64,000 nucleotides of DNA from Ichthyophis bannanicus (Eukaryota; Chordata; Amphibia; Gymnophiona; Ichthyophiidae), in contig CM066032.1 of assembly GCA_033557465.1 (NCBI GenBank), positions 61,726,955 to 61,790,954 on the forward strand, in the 5' to 3' direction. Made by a program: the position numbers and the translations under genes. The notes beneath the pieces were generated by a model, which was given only the letters and a program-made list of their open reading frames with translations, was not told the origin of the DNA and made no database searches. Shown one piece after another: positions 19,741 through 31,354 of the stretch; positions within the stretch are counted from its first letter, which is position 1, and every line of letters starts with the position of its first letter.

Positions 19741-21412
19741 AACAGATCTGATCGGGCCGGTAGTCGCCAGGGACGGTCGACAAGAAGCCGCACTAGATCG
19801 GCGTACCACGCTCGTCTGGGCCAATCCGAAGCCACAAGTATCAGGGGACCGTCGTGACTTTGCACCCTGCAAATGACTCTGCCTATTAGAGGCCAAGGTG
19901 GGAACACATAAAGCAGTACCCCTGCTGGCCACGGTTGTGCTAGACCGTCCAGCCCTTCGGACATGTAATCTCTGCGTCTGCTGAAGAACCGCCCTGCCTT
20001 GGCATTGCTGGACGTGGCCATCAGATCCAACACCGGCTGTCCCCAACGAAGGGTCAACTCGCGAAACACCTCTGCGTTCAACTCCCATTCGGCCGGATCG
20101 ACTACATGTCGACTGAGGTAGTCTGCCTGCACACTGTGACGGCCGGCGACATGCGCCGCCGACAGAGCCAGCAAATGGTCCTCCGCCCAACTCATCAACC
20201 GCAGGCTCTCCTCTAAGAGAGCCGCACTGCCGGTGCCACCCTGACGATTGATGTATGACACCGTGACCGCGTTGTCGGAGAAAACACGTACCGCTTTCCC
20301 TTCGACCAGAGAGACAAACTGAAGCAGAGCCAGGCGTACCGTCATGAGTTCCAAGAGATTGATGGAACACGCGGACTCCATCGGAGACCAAACGCCCTGC
20401 GCAAACTGGGCCTGGCAATGAGCTCCCCAACCTGCAAGGCTGGCATCCGTCGTGAGGAGTATCCAGACCGGCTGTAGCAAAGGCGAGCCGGCTCCAACCA
20501 CCAACGAAGGCTGTCGCGCACTTCTGGCGTCAGCGACAACTTCCGCTCCAAAGGATGCAACTGCGGAGACCATCTCGTCAGCAAAGCCCGCTGCAAAGGC
20601 CGCATGTGCGCTCGAGCCCATGGAACCAAGTCCAAGGTCGCCGCCATGGAGCCGAGCAGCTGTAAATAACGCCATGCCGATGGGGCCTTCAGCCGCACAA
20701 ACGCCGATATCTGCCTCCAAATCTTTTGCATGTGGACTTCCGGCAAAAACACCGCACCGACTCTCGTGTCGAACAGAGCTGCGAGGTACACCAGCCGCTG
20801 CACCGGCTCCAACTGACTTTTGGCCCGGTTGATCACCCAGCCGAGGCTTTCCAGGCGCGAGATCACTTTCGCCGTCGCCACGAGAGACTCCGCCACCGAC
20901 GGAGCTCGGATCAGCCAGTCGTCGAGGTACGGGTGGACCAGCAGGCCCTCCCGACGCAATGACGCCGCCACCACCACCATGACTTTGGTGAATGTTCGAG
21001 GCGCCGTAGCCAGCCCGAACGGCAAGGCCCGGAACTGAAAGTGACCCATGGGCACCGCAAAACGCAAAAACCTTTGATGCTCTGCCCGTACCGGGATATG
21101 CAGATACGCTTCGGTGAGATCTATGAATGTAAGAACCTCGGGCGGTTGTACCGACGCAATGACGGAACGGAGAGTCTCCATGCGGAAGTGTGGAACGCGC
21201 AGGCAACGGTTCACATGCTTGAGGTCCAAAATAGGACGGAAGGAACCTTCCTTCTTGGGAACTACAAAATAAATCGAGTACCGACCTAAGCTGTACTGGT
21301 CGGGTGGGACGGGGACCACCGCTTGGAGATGCAACAAGCGCTGAAGCGTCTCCGCCACGGCCTGCGCCTTTTCCTGCGAACCACATGGAGACTCCACGAA
21401 AGCCTCCGCCAA
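19665..21412 (-). pseudogene. DIRS B RT-RNase H with one frameshift
   Basis: The RT part (21412 to about 20480) has F-R-P-I-L-D-L-K-H-V-N, F-I-D-L-T-E-A-Y and the catalytic P-Y-L-D-D-W-L-I-R-A box (about 20905-20935). The RNase H part is in another frame (about 20490-19665): L-T-T-D-A-S-L-A-G-W-G, L-E-L-M-T-V, F-S-D-N-A-V. The frame changes near 20480. Apart from this single shift the protein looks complete, so the copy is only lightly damaged. Confidence 0.85.
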
Positions 21413-21541
21413 CGGCTGAGCAAACTCGAGGGCATAGCCGTCGCGGACAATCTCGAGCGGTCCGTGGTGATTGTGGCTCAGACGGAAAGGAATTGCCGCA
21501 GTCGACCTCCCACCGGCATTTCCGTCTAGACCAACGCCCCT

Positions 21542-23042
21542 TCATTGTGGCTTTTTGCTAGGGGCAGGCTGGGATCCAAAATAACCCCTGCCGAAGCCTC
21601 TCGCTCCCTGAAAGGACTGACCCCTAGCTGCAAACCGCCCGCGCGGATAAGGAGCAAAGCGCGAACCTCGAAACCTACGAGACTCTCGCGAAGGACCCCT
21701 GGGCGTCCCACTAGGGTGCTGACCCCGTGGCCTATCCTCTGGAAGGCGACCGCCCTTGGAATCTCCCAGATCTTTAACAATCTTCTCCAAGGCGGCACCG
21801 AACAGGAGCTCGCCCTTGTACGGCAGCTTACTAAGCCGCACCTTAGAAAAGGCGTCCGCCGTCCAATTCCGTAGCCACAAAAACCGGCGGGCTGCGATAA
21901 CCGAAGCCATGGATTTCGCCGCGATCCGCACGAGATCATAGAAAGTATCCGCTAGATAGGACGCAGCGGATTCCAGTTTCGCGCCCTCTTCGTCCTCCGT
22001 GGTGGCCGGGGAACCCCCTTGAATCCACCTAATGGACGCCCGAGACACATAAGCCCCACAAATAGACGCCCGTAGCGCCAATGCACAAGTCGCAAACGTC
22101 TGCTTCAGCAGTGATTCCAGCCTTCTATCCTGTAAATCCTTGAGGGCCGCACCACCCTCTACCGAGATGGTGGTTTTCTTAGTTACCGCTGCAACCAGGG
22201 CATCGACTAGGCATTTTCAGCAAGTCGTGCTCCTCCTGCGGCAAGGGATACAAACGACTGATAGCCCTGGCCCCTCGCAAAGAGGCCTCCGGACACTCCC
22301 ATTCGGACTCCACCATTTGTTTCATCACCCTGTGGACAGGAAAACATTTGTGAGCCGTCTTAAACCCTTGGAGCAGAGGATCCTCCAACGGCTGGTCCTT
22401 AACCGCCGGGAGGGGAAGATTCAAGGCCACTAAAGTTTGCGTAATAAGCGCAGCCAATTCCTCCTTTTGGAACACCCTGAACAGGGTAGGATCCTCAGAG
22501 GCCCCTAACTCGCCATCTTCTATCTCAGGAAGCCAGTGATCCAAATTGGCATCAGCCAACAACTCACCTTCCTCAATGGCTGTGGAATCCAGGCAGGAAA
22601 CCCCGAGGTGATCGGGCTGCCTGTGCCCTCCATGGACCGCATGGGAAGGCCCCTCTCCCGGGTCCGAAATAGCAAGCTCCGCAGCCGGGCCTGGAGCAGA
22701 CAAGGAGACAGGCTCTGCCCCCTGGGACTGCTGCTGCTTCAAGCAGTAGGCCCGGTGCATTTCTAAAATAAAATCCGCAGAGAACATAGAAGGCAAAGCG
22801 CCCTGAGCCGTCGCAAAGGGAAGTGGAGGAGCCTCCTCCACAATTGCAGGCTTTCTCGACTTAGATTTACGTTTGGCCGGCTGTGCCTGAATCGCCTCCG
22901 AAACTACTGCCGGAGCAGAAATGGCGGCCTTTCCCGCCATTTCAGGTGAGGCCTGAAAGTCTCTGAGGGAATCACTCGCGGTTGGCCTGCCATCCATGGC
23001 CTCCGCCTGAGGTAAAACGGCACCCGACTGCCCGTCAAACAA
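21542..23042 (-). pseudogene. DIRS B Gag with one frameshift
   Basis: The first part (23042-22179) is acidic and proline-rich, then has a conserved block (E-E-L-A-A-L-I-T-Q-T-L, C-F-P-V-H-R-V-M-K-Q-M) shared with family C Gag. A frameshift near 22213, after L-L-K-M-P, shifts the rest into the frame 22081-21542 (A-S-I-C-G-A-Y, S-A-A-S-Y-L-A-D, A-R-R-F-L-W-L-R-N-W). The tail is an arginine- and glycine-rich RNA-binding-like segment. The start codon is uncertain: the open frame begins at a TTG, and the likely Met lies further in. Confidence 0.78.
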
Positions 23043-23189
23043 AAGGCACGGGTAAACTAAACAAAAACTAATGCGGAGCTAAACCCACATGCTGCGACGA
23101 ACGAGACCCCGCGGAAACAGACGCCCGCGGCGTAAAACCTGCTCACTGACCTGCCTCGTCTATCAATGCGCTTGTCGCCTCATGTGCCA

Positions 23190-23390
23190 CTGAAGCCCCG
23201 CGCTCCCGCTGCCAGCGGGGGGGGGGGGGGTGAGAAGAGGTGAAAGTCCCACTTCCGACCGGGCGAAAAACCCCGCGGTCCCCGCTGCTAGCGGGTGGGG
23301 GGGGGGAGGGAAGATGGTAAAGGCCCGCTTCTGACCCGGTGAAAAAAAACCTGCGCTCCCGCTGCTAGCGGGGGGGGGGGGGGGAAGGGG
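23190..23390. repeat. GC-rich tandem repeats with long G runs in DIRS B leader
   Basis: Three related units of about 70-75 bases, each with GCTCCCGCTGC-like sequence followed by GCGGG and a run of 9-16 guanines (near 23214-23231, 23292-23308 and 23368-23385). They lie between the terminal repeat and Gag, in the 5' leader of the element. Confidence 0.7.
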
Positions 23391-23833
23391 GGGATGTCAG
23401 CTGCCCACCGGAGTGGCTCGGAAGGTTGTTGGGGGCTCCCCACACCACCGATGACAATTACCCCGCAGTCAGCCCCACAGGTTAAGGCAGGCTCTGCCTC
23501 CAAAAAGCGGCACACACAGATCTCAGGCACAGTGGGAAGCCAGGAAAGCGAAGCGGCAGAAAAACCCTGCTAGGGCTCTCCTAAGGGTGCCAAAACAGCA
23601 AAACAACAAAAAGAAATATAAAAAGAGAGGAAATCTAAACGAATAAGCCACCAACGCTAGGAGCCAGAGTGCTGCACGTCCTTTCCAGCTGCTGAGGACT
23701 GAAAGACTGAGGTTGGCCACTAGGGGGAGCCAGATGCTAGTTCATGGAAAAAAGTTTCAGCATTCAGTCCTCAGCTGCTGGAGAAGGTTGACAACCCTCT
23801 TGTTCCGGACTGGCCCGGAGAGACGAAGAGGAA

Positions 23834-23892
23834 ACCGCTTTTCACCGGGTCAAAGAGGTTTACATAGAACAATTGTTTAAAAGGTTACATGG
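23834..23892 (-). mobile_element. L2 LINE 3' end, part between DIRS B and the ORF1-only element
   Basis: Minus-strand L2 tail hairpin (GCTTTTCACCGGGTCAAAG), as at 8440. It resumes at 32910 after the insertion, with L2 C-terminal coding. Confidence 0.75.
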
Positions 23893-24000
23893 GGGGGAAG
23901 TACTGCCTGCAGCTTAACATGCCACAGAGAGAGGAGAGTGGGAACAGCTGGTATAGGAGAGAGATGGCCCGTGCGGGGCAGCTAATGCCGACGTCATTTT
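23893..24000 (+). mobile_element. ORF1-only L1-like element, 5' part
   Basis: The 5' start of an element whose remainder is at 31355-32894. The outer target duplication TAAAAGGTTACATGG is perfect over 15 bases (23878-23892 and 32895-32909). The part shown here is untranslated leader. It is interrupted by an L1 in the opposite direction. Confidence 0.75.
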
Positions 24001-24146
24001 TTTTTTTTTTCCAGTTTCAATTAAATGTTTATTTAAACTATATCACACGATAAAAGCAGAAATTCAACACATCAACTATACAACCATGATTAAACCAGCC
24101 CCCCTCCCCCCCGTTACTATTACAAGCAGACAAAATTCCTTATAAA

Positions 24147-25601
24147 CTAGTACTTCTCCAGCACAAATATTTTCCCCAGATTTTGAAAAAATTTTTTGGA
24201 GCCGTTGTTTTTAAGGGCAGTTGCCTTACTAAGCAAATAGGTAGAGTCGAGGGAAGCTATACATTCCCGCAACGTAGGTGGGTGCACTTGCCGCCACCGC
24301 CATGCCACCAACATCCGATACGTCACACACCCCATATTAATAAAGAAACTTTCCACCTGGGTAAGATTTGCCGGCCTAAGCCCCAACAAGGCCACGGCAG
24401 GGTTTGATTCGATCAGTTTCCCCAATATAGCACTCAACACACCAAACACTTCTCCCCACCTCTCCTGGAGAGTTTTACAAGCCCACCAAACATGTATGAA
24501 GGTCCCCTTTTCCCCACAGTCCCGCCAGCATCTATCAGTATATCCTGCGAACATAACATGGAGTTTCTCGGGTGTTAAGTGCCATCTATACAATAATTTA
24601 TAATTATTCTCTATAAAGCTGGCTGCTAGCATCCCTTTGTACCTAGTCTGGAAAAGGCCGGCCCACTCCTCCGCCTCCCCTGATAACCCCAGGTCTTGCT
24701 CCCAGGCTTGTTGGAATGGGCTATGACCCCTTTCCCCTTCCATCATATTGTAAAACGTGGTCACGAGCTTCTTCGTTTGCCCCATCAAAAACAAGGTCTC
24801 AATATCCGTAGGGTCTCTTCGGAGCTCGGGTAAAATTTTATGTTTCAGGTAATGACATATCTGCTGGTAGGGGAAACGATCGTTAACTTCTAAGCCAAAT
24901 TGTTGCCTTAAGGTCGAAAATGCCTTAATCTCTGTACCCTCCAGTAACTGCCCAAGGTATGTGAGCCCCTTCTGCGCCCAGCTCATAAACACACTACGTC
25001 CCACTGCAGGCGAGAAATCTGGATTATCAATTATAGGTATCAAGCGAGACACCTCCCCTGTACCCAACCACTTACGTCGCCATCGATGCCAGAGGTACAG
25101 CGTTCTCTGGACATAGGGGTTGCAGTCATGCGCCCCCATGATCCTCCCTCGAGGCCACCAAATCCAATCTGATAGTTTCTCCACCCTTAAGTCATCCGCC
25201 TCCATTCGCACCCACTCCTTCCCATTCTCCGCCCCCCAGTCCACTATTGCACTTAGTTGTGCTGCTTCCATATAACGGTTCATGTCAGGAATGGCCATTC
25301 CCCCATTCCGCCTACTCTTAGTAAGCAAAGACCACGCGACGCGATTATGCCTCCCTCCTCCAATAAACCTCATAATGGTCCGCTGTACCTTCCCCATATA
25401 TGTGCTAGGCATCCCCACCGGCAGCGTCCGAAATAAGTATAACCACTGGGGCAAGATCACCATCTTAATAGCTGAAATCCGCCCTAGCCAAGAGAGTTTT
25501 TTACATTCCCAGAATTCCAATTCCCTCTGCATTTTTTGGTCCATCAGCCCAAAATTCACCCTGCCTAAGTCCCTCTCATTGGCCATTAAATATATCCCCA
25601 T
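24147..25601 (-). pseudogene. L1 (minus) ORF2, C-terminal part
   Basis: Follows the RT domain after a frameshift at about 25590. It contains L-S-W-L-G-R-I-S-A-I-K-M (the typical post-RT L1 string), G-G-M-A-I-P-D and, near the end, a zinc-knuckle-like C-W-R-D-C with a downstream histidine and cysteine (I-H-V-W-W-A-C). 484 codons are uninterrupted, but they are out of frame with the RT. Confidence 0.82.
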
Positions 25602-26480
25602 TTGAACGGGAACCGCTGCTGGAGCAGCTGCTGGGTATGGGAATCAGCTGAAATATTCAAAATCTCCGACTTCGTAGCATTAATCTTAAAGCCCGAATAT
25701 TTGCCAAATTCCACCAAGATCCTATAGAGCACCTCCACGGATCTCAGGGGTTCTGTCACCATAAAGAGCAGATCATCAGCGAATAAGGAGATTTTACTTT
25801 CCCATGACCTCCCTTTGACCCCCTTCACAGCTGGACACTCTCTCACCAATTTTGCCAGAGATTCCATTGAAAGCACAAAGAGCAGGGGTGAGAGCGGACA
25901 TCCTTGGCGTGTCCCCCTCTCCAATTCAAATGCGGCAGAATAAGCCCCATTCACACGGATCCGCGCTAACAGATTGGAGTAAATAGCCTTCACCCAGTTG
26001 AGATATCCCCCTCCCAATCCCATTAAATCTAGCACCTGCAGCAGGTAAGGCCAAGACACTCGGTCAAAAGCTTTCTCTGCATCGATGGTCAGTAAGACCA
26101 ACTGTGTTCCCGCAGTCTTCCCCTTCCAAACCGTATTCAACACCTTTTGGATGTTATCAGCGGTTTGCCTACCGGGCACAAACCCCCCCTGATTCTCATG
26201 TACTAAGCGGGGCATGAAGGGTAGCAATCTATTAGCCAAAATTTTGGTGAATATTTTAAAATCAGATCCCAGCAGCGAAATAGGTCTATAGGAGCTACAA
26301 AGAGTAGGATCCTTCCCTTCCTTTGGCAGCAGAGTAACCCCCGCTGTTCGGAGGGTATCCGGTAAACCCTCCCCCCCTCCCTAAAGGAGTTGTAAAGTCG
26401 GGCCAGAATCCCACTCAATTCTTCTCGGAAGGTCTTATAAAATTTATTAGGATATCCATCTAGTCCTGGAGCTTTATGCG
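25586..26480 (-). pseudogene. L1 (minus) ORF2, reverse transcriptase part
   Basis: RT blocks in order: Y-R-P-I-S-L-L-G-S-D-F-K-I (about 26270-26310), N-Q-G-G-F-V-P-G-R-Q, D-A-E-K-A-F-D-R-V-S-W, R-G-T-R-Q-G-C-P-L-S-P-L-L and the catalytic F-A-D-D (about 25765-25776). A frameshift near 26370 separates this from the segment with G-I-L-A-R-L-Y. The next upstream part was displaced by the L2. Confidence 0.85.
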
Positions 26481-26551
26481 CCGGTAATGATCAAATCACT
26501 GCTGCTACTTCTTCCGCTGTAATAGGTCTCGCTAACAACTCAGCCTCAGCT

Positions 26552-28519
26552 TCTCCAGTCCTCCCTTCTCCTCAGCCTTCCCTTCTAGCTGCCTGTTTCA
26601 GCAATAAAATATCTACTCTGAGAGCGTCTCTACCTTCCTGCCCTACCCCGATCCTCTCCCCTCCCCCTATCGCCTCTCCCCCTCCCATCTCCCAAACCTC
26701 CCACTGCTGGGCATCTTTTTCACTGATCACTCCTCCTGAACTTCATCATCTCATCTCTTCTTCAAAGAAAACCTTCTGCTCTTTGGATCCTATTCCTTCC
26801 TCCTGGCTTCTGGAATCTTCACTGGGTCTCCTTCCATTTATTCTTACCATGTTTAATTCCAGTCTTTCCACAGGGTCCTTTCCCCACTCCTGGAAACATG
26901 CCTTAATTCGCCCCCTCCTTAAAAATCCCTCACTTGATCCCCTAGTTCCAGCTCACTACCGTCCCGTCTCTAACCTTCCCTTCCTCTCAAAACTCTTGGA
27001 GAAATTCGTCTTTGCACAACTTTCTCACCACCTTGATTCTACTAATTTTCTTCACCCCCGTCAATCAGGTTTCCGTCAGGGTCACAGTGTCGAAACTATT
27101 CTTCTTGCATTTACTAATGCACTGCACGTGGCTCATGATCGTGGTGATATCTAGGTGGCGGTTGCACTTGACCTTTCCGCTGCTTTTGATCTGGTCGACT
27201 ACTCCCTCCTTCTTCTTCGTCTACGGGAAGCAGGTCTTTGTAGTACTGTTCACCGATGGTTCCATTCTTTTCTTTCTTCTCATACTTGTGCTGTCCTGTC
27301 ACCGTCCTCCTCTACCCCTCCCTCGGACTCTTTCCCTCTCTCTTGTGGGGTCCCTCAGGGTTCTGTCCTGGCTCCCCTTCTCTTTAACCTTTTCTTAGCC
27401 CCCTTGGCCCTTTTAATTCAACAGTCCGGTTTATCTGCCTTTCTTTACGCTGACGATATTATTCTGCTACACCACACCTCCCCCTCCTGTCCTGACCTCT
27501 CCGCGTTAAACTCTTGTCTTTCCACTGTGGCCAATTGGCTGACTCACAACTGTCTCCATCTTAATCTCACCAAGACTATTGCTATCTGGTTCTCCCACAA
27601 CAACCCTCCCCCTACGTTGGCCCCTTCTTTTTCTGGCTCTCCTGTCCCTCTAGTTTCTTCCTTTCGTTATCTTGGGGTTCACTTTGATTCTGACCTATCT
27701 TTCCACACCCATATATCACATGTCACTAAATCCTCCTTTTTCTTCCTTCGACAAATCCGTGCAGTTCGTCCTTTCTTATCCCCTTCAGCGCTCACTACTT
27801 TATTGCTATCCTTGGTTATATCACGGGTTGATTTCGCAAATTCACTTTTCATCGGCCTTTCCAAATCCCAACAGTCCCGCCTACAACGAATCCAGAATAC
27901 CGCTGCCCGTTTGGTCACTTACTCCTCCCCCCGTGATCACATAACGCCCCTACTATTTCGTCTTCACTGGCTCCCCTTTCCCTACCGTGCTCACTTCAAA
28001 CTGCTTATTCTGGTTCACAAAGCTCTCCATTCAGGCACCCCTCAATATTTAACTGACCTTCTTTCTTTTCACTCTCCCAGGTACACCCCTCGTTCCTTCC
28101 ATCTCAACCGTCTCGCTCTCCCCTCCCCTTCCCGTGCTCATTTGCAATCTACCCGTTCCTCTGCTTTCTTCTTTGCCGGCCCCGCCCTTTGGAATTCCCT
28201 CCCCTCCTCACTCCGCCTGGAACCTCACCACCCCACTTTTAAACAGAACCTGAAAACCCACCTCTTTTCCCTGGCATTTGATGTTCCCTCTCCCTTCGTG
28301 TGAATCCCACTTGCCCTTATCCTCTGCTCTCCTTGTATTTGTCCTTTGTTATGTTTTTTTTTTGTCCTGTCTCTCCTGTCTTATTGCTTTCCTATTAAGA
28401 ATTTGTATTTCTATTCCATTTCGCTTGCTTCGGCCTTCTTTTAATTTGGTTTTATTGTACACCGCTTTGCCTACCCTGAAAGGCGGTTTTTATCAAATGA
28501 AATAAAACAAACATAAACA
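26552..28519 (+). mobile_element. L2 LINE inserted in the minus-strand L1
   Basis: 5'-truncated L2 with RT and C-terminal domain, the tail hairpin (ACCGCTTT...AAAGGCGGT, about 28461-28488) and an A-rich end. The six bases TCAGCT flank it (26546-26551 and 28520-28525). The L1 ORF2 coding is continuous across the site. Confidence 0.85.
26783..28303 (+). pseudogene. L2 ORF2, RT and C-terminal region, one internal stop
   Basis: One frame of 507 codons broken only by a TAG at 27152-27154. RT motifs: H-Y-R-P-V-S-N-L-P-F-L-S-K (about 26955), Q-S-G-F-R-Q-G-H-S, V-A-L-D-L-S-A-A-F-D-L-V-D, G-V-P-Q-G-S-V-L-A-P-L-L-F and the catalytic Y-A-D-D (about 27448-27459). The C-terminal end carries L-W-N-S-L-P and F-K-Q-N-L-K-T-H-L-F. 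The endonuclease is absent by truncation. Confidence 0.88.
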
Positions 28520-28525
28520 TCAGCT

Positions 28526-29864
28526 AAAGATAGTTTTGGCAACTGCATTTGTAAATACTGATCGCGCTCTGCCTGCGACCCAGACTCCTCCACCCTATAT
28601 AACTGCTGGTAGAACTGTACAAATTGCTCCCTGATCTGTTCCCCAGACCTTACTTCCCTCCCCCCAGCATCGCGAATTTTAGTTATAAAATTTCGCCTCT
28701 GATGCTTTTTCAACCGATACGCTAGCCACCGAGAGGGTTTATTACCAAATTCAAAGAAGGTTTGCTTCAGTTGATCCTGGGCAAATTTAATCTCCCCCAA
28801 TTCTATTTCCCCCAATTCCCTCTTTGCTTCCCGTAGGTCCTGTAGCCCCTGGTCATCAATCTCTCCCCTTTGATGACGCTCTTCCCCTTCCCGAATCCGA
28901 TGTCTCAGGGAGAGTTTCTTCTCCTCTGTACTCCTCTTCACGTGCGTTCCGAGGGAGATCAACTCCCCCCTCACAACCACTTTCAAGCACTCCCAGAGGG
29001 TCGCAGCCTTACAGCCCTCTGTCATTTAAATCCAAATATGTTGTTATGGCAGCCGCAACTTTTTGTCGTATCTCCGGGTTCTCCAGGAGGGCTTCATTTA
29101 ACAGCCAGTTACGTTGCACCTTCCGCTCTGGTCCCACCCTTACATCTATCCAAACTGGCGCGTGGTCTGTCCACGTCCTCTCCCCAATTTTACAGTCAGT
29201 CAGTCACCTCAGCCAGCAGAGTGTCAGAGACCCAGATCATATCTATCCTCGAAAAGGAGGTGTGTGCTGGAGAGAAGAATGTATATGCCCGTTTGCGACC
29301 CCGCAGTTCTCGCCAAGTATCTCTAATACCCAGGGACCTACTCATTATCGTGAGCCGTCGCCTATCCTTTGCATTACCCCCCCTCCCCCCTCGGAATTGT
29401 CCAGCTGGGGGTTAACCATCAAATTAAAATCCCCCCCCATAATCACTTCCCCCCTCTGCAAACTTTTCCACCGTGGTAGTTAAACTTTCATAGAACTTGC
29501 CCTGGGCAATATTTGGGCCATAAACATTCACGAGAGTGAACAACTTACCCCGAATCTTAAGTTTAATAAGCAGGAAATGCCCCTCCCTATCCCGAAGGAC
29601 TTCCCCCAACGTGTATTGTAGGTGCTCATTAATCAGGATCCCCACTCCCCCCTTTTTTAATTCAACTTTATTGGAAGCAAACCAGCGGCCTGGAAACTGC
29701 TTATGGTGTACCCTCCATTCATCCCCTCTCTTTAGATGGGTTTCTTGGAGAAAAATAATATCTCCTCTAAGCCTAGCGCCTTCTTTAAACATCCGCTGCC
29801 TTTTGACCGGGGAATTCAGCCCCCTAACATTCAGAGTTATTATTCGTAGCTTAGCCATAATCAA
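28526..29864 (-). pseudogene. L1 (minus) ORF2, endonuclease and linker, broken
   Basis: The endonuclease start (29864-29424) reads L-N-V-R-G-L-N-S, then F-L-Q-E-T-H-L (catalytic Glu) and V-N-V-Y-G-P-N. A break near 29424 comes before the GGDFN-like loop; the next recognisable segment (29025-28526) is the linker that leads into the RT (H-V-K-R, A-K-R-E-L, F-F-E-F-G-N-K-P). Frameshifts lie between 29025 and 29424. Confidence 0.78.
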
Positions 29865-30312
29865 AAATAGCTGAGAGAAATGTTACAAGCTGATTTGCAG
29901 CAGGATGGATTCCCTCTATCCCCTCCCCCCTCTATCCCCTCCCTCCCTCTCCCCCCCTCCCATCTTCATCCACCACCTCCACCGTCTGCCCTTGGCAGTG
30001 AGGCATGACAGACCAGACAGTTCCCCTCTCTCTCCTCTCACATTATCCATACCTGTTAGCTTAACAATAGTAGCAATCATCCCTCAAAATTATCTCAGCC
30101 CGACTTCCATTAGCACACAAAAATAGAGACAACCAGACAATGTGATCAATGTCCCCAAAGTCATCTCTTATCCTCCGACAGTGTGTCAGGTTTCCTCTGC
30201 CGCCGGAGTCGTTTCTCTCCTGCAGGAGCCCGCTGCCATCTCTCCTCTACTGCTGAGGACTGACTGGCCTTGCTATTAACAGCCGGTGCTCTGTCCGACC
30301 AGTCGGCTTGGC

Positions 30313-31194
30313 TCATGAATTGCTGTGCTTCCTTAAGAGTCCGAATGTAGGAGGATACTCCTTCCCTACTAATTGTAATCCAAACGGATAGGTCCAACAG
30401 TACCTGGTCTGCTCTTCCCTCAGCTGTTTGGTCAATCCAGCCAACTCCCACCTTTTCCGCATCGTGATGGCAGATAGGTCCGCATATATCTCGATTTTCT
30501 GATTCTCCCACGTGATCTCCGTCAACTTCCGTGCCGCATTCGCTATCTCAGACTTTGTGGAGTATTCATGAAAGCATGCAATAATGTCCCGTGGGCGCCC
30601 CTCTCTCTGCGGGCCAAGTGCTCTGTGGGCCCTCTCTATTTTCCAGCACAGGCCTGCACTCTCCACTCCGGCCTGGCCCAGTATCCACCTACCCACCTGC
30701 TCCACCATTTTTATACAGTCCTCCTTTCCATTGCTCTCAGGTACTCCCCGGATTCTCAGATTGGACCTACGTGCTCTATTCTCCATGTCTTCAATTTTCC
30801 TCCACATCTCCTCCTGTTCCCCCGCCAGCTCTCCGTATTTCACTCGCACATCATTAATCGCACTCTCTTGCTCCTCCACTTTATTCTCCACTTCCTCCAG
30901 CCTCTGCCCCACTTCTCTCACGTCCATACGCAGCTCCTCCATCCACGTCTGGGCCTCAGCTTTGAAGTGGGCCAAGTCCTGTCTGAGCGATGCAAACCAC
31001 TCCTGAAGCTCCCCTTTCAGGCCAGCTATCTCACTGGGTTGCGGGGCTTCTGTCGGCGCAGCTACTCCCTCCGGCGCTGTACTCACCGGGCTCACACATG
31101 GCGCCGCCATTTTGCTCTTCCCCGCAGGCCCGCTTTGCATCGCTTTAAAGGCGAAAGCCTTCAGGTCTGCGGCACTCTTTTTTGCTCCCGCCAT
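30313..31194 (-). CDS. L1 (minus) ORF1 protein
   Basis: A 293-residue frame from an ATG. L1 ORF1 proteins are RNA-binding chaperones that coat the element RNA. A heptad-like coiled coil covers roughly residues 50-125 (L-K-G-E-L-Q-E-W, V-G-Q-R-L-E-E-V-E-N-K-V). The RRM-like core starts with R-R-S-N-L-R-I-R-G-V-P-E, and the C-terminal domain shows I-I-A-C-F-H and a following W-E-N-Q-K-I-E-I-Y-A-D-L-S. The last ~25 residues diverge, so a frameshift near 30370 may have changed the true C-terminus. The rest of the element is broken. Confidence 0.78.
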   Translation of the reverse strand: MAGAKKSAADLKAFAFKAMQSGPAGKSKMAAPCVSPVSTAPEGVAAPTEAPQPSEIAGLKGELQEWFASLRQDLAHFKAEAQTWMEELRMDVREVGQRLEEVENKVEEQESAINDVRVKYGELAGEQEEMWRKIEDMENRARRSNLRIRGVPESNGKEDCIKMVEQVGRWILGQAGVESAGLCWKIERAHRALGPQREGRPRDIIACFHEYSTKSEIANAARKLTEITWENQKIEIYADLSAITMRKRWELAGLTKQLREEQTRYCWTYPFGLQLVGKEYPPTFGLLRKHSNS

Positions 31195-31354
31195 CTCCCG
31201 GAGCCCCTATCCAGCTCCGGCTCTGATATGGGGACGATTGCCAAGCTCAAGAATCTAATTTAAACAGGCATTTAGTCTCTCTTCGACAGAGCTCCATTTT
31301 CAGGCTACCGTCTCTGTCTGTGACGTCATTTCCTCCCCATGCCGATGTCATTTT

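Larger units (their letters stand above)
17966..23833 (-). mobile_element. DIRS retrotransposon, family B, full-length
   Basis: Length 5868 bases. Terminal repeats lie at about 18005-18113 and 23711-23827; the internal complementary region is at 18507-18612. Both outer ends carry GAA, and the L2 sequence is continuous if one GAA is kept, the expected signature of recombinase-mediated insertion without duplication. Minus-strand genes: Gag (23042-21542, one frameshift), RT-RNase H (about 21412-19665, one frameshift) and an intact YR (to 18625). It is clearly a different lineage from family A. Confidence 0.93.
24001..31338 (-). mobile_element. L1-clade LINE, near full-length, interrupted by an L2
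   Basis: The poly(A) tail (poly-T on the plus strand, 24001-24011) and 16-base flanks ATGCCGAYGTCATTTT at 23985-24000 and 31339-31354 (one mismatch) mark the ends. ORF1 (31194-30313) and ORF2 pieces (29864-29424, 29025-28526, about 26480-25586, 25601-24147) are in the L1 order. ORF2 has several frameshifts and an L2 insertion at 26552-28519. Without the L2 the element is about 5.4 kb. Confidence 0.9.

Noticed and set aside
28870..29483. Plus-strand frames of 181 and 219 codons
   Set aside because: Antisense of the minus-strand L1 ORF2 endonuclease and linker.
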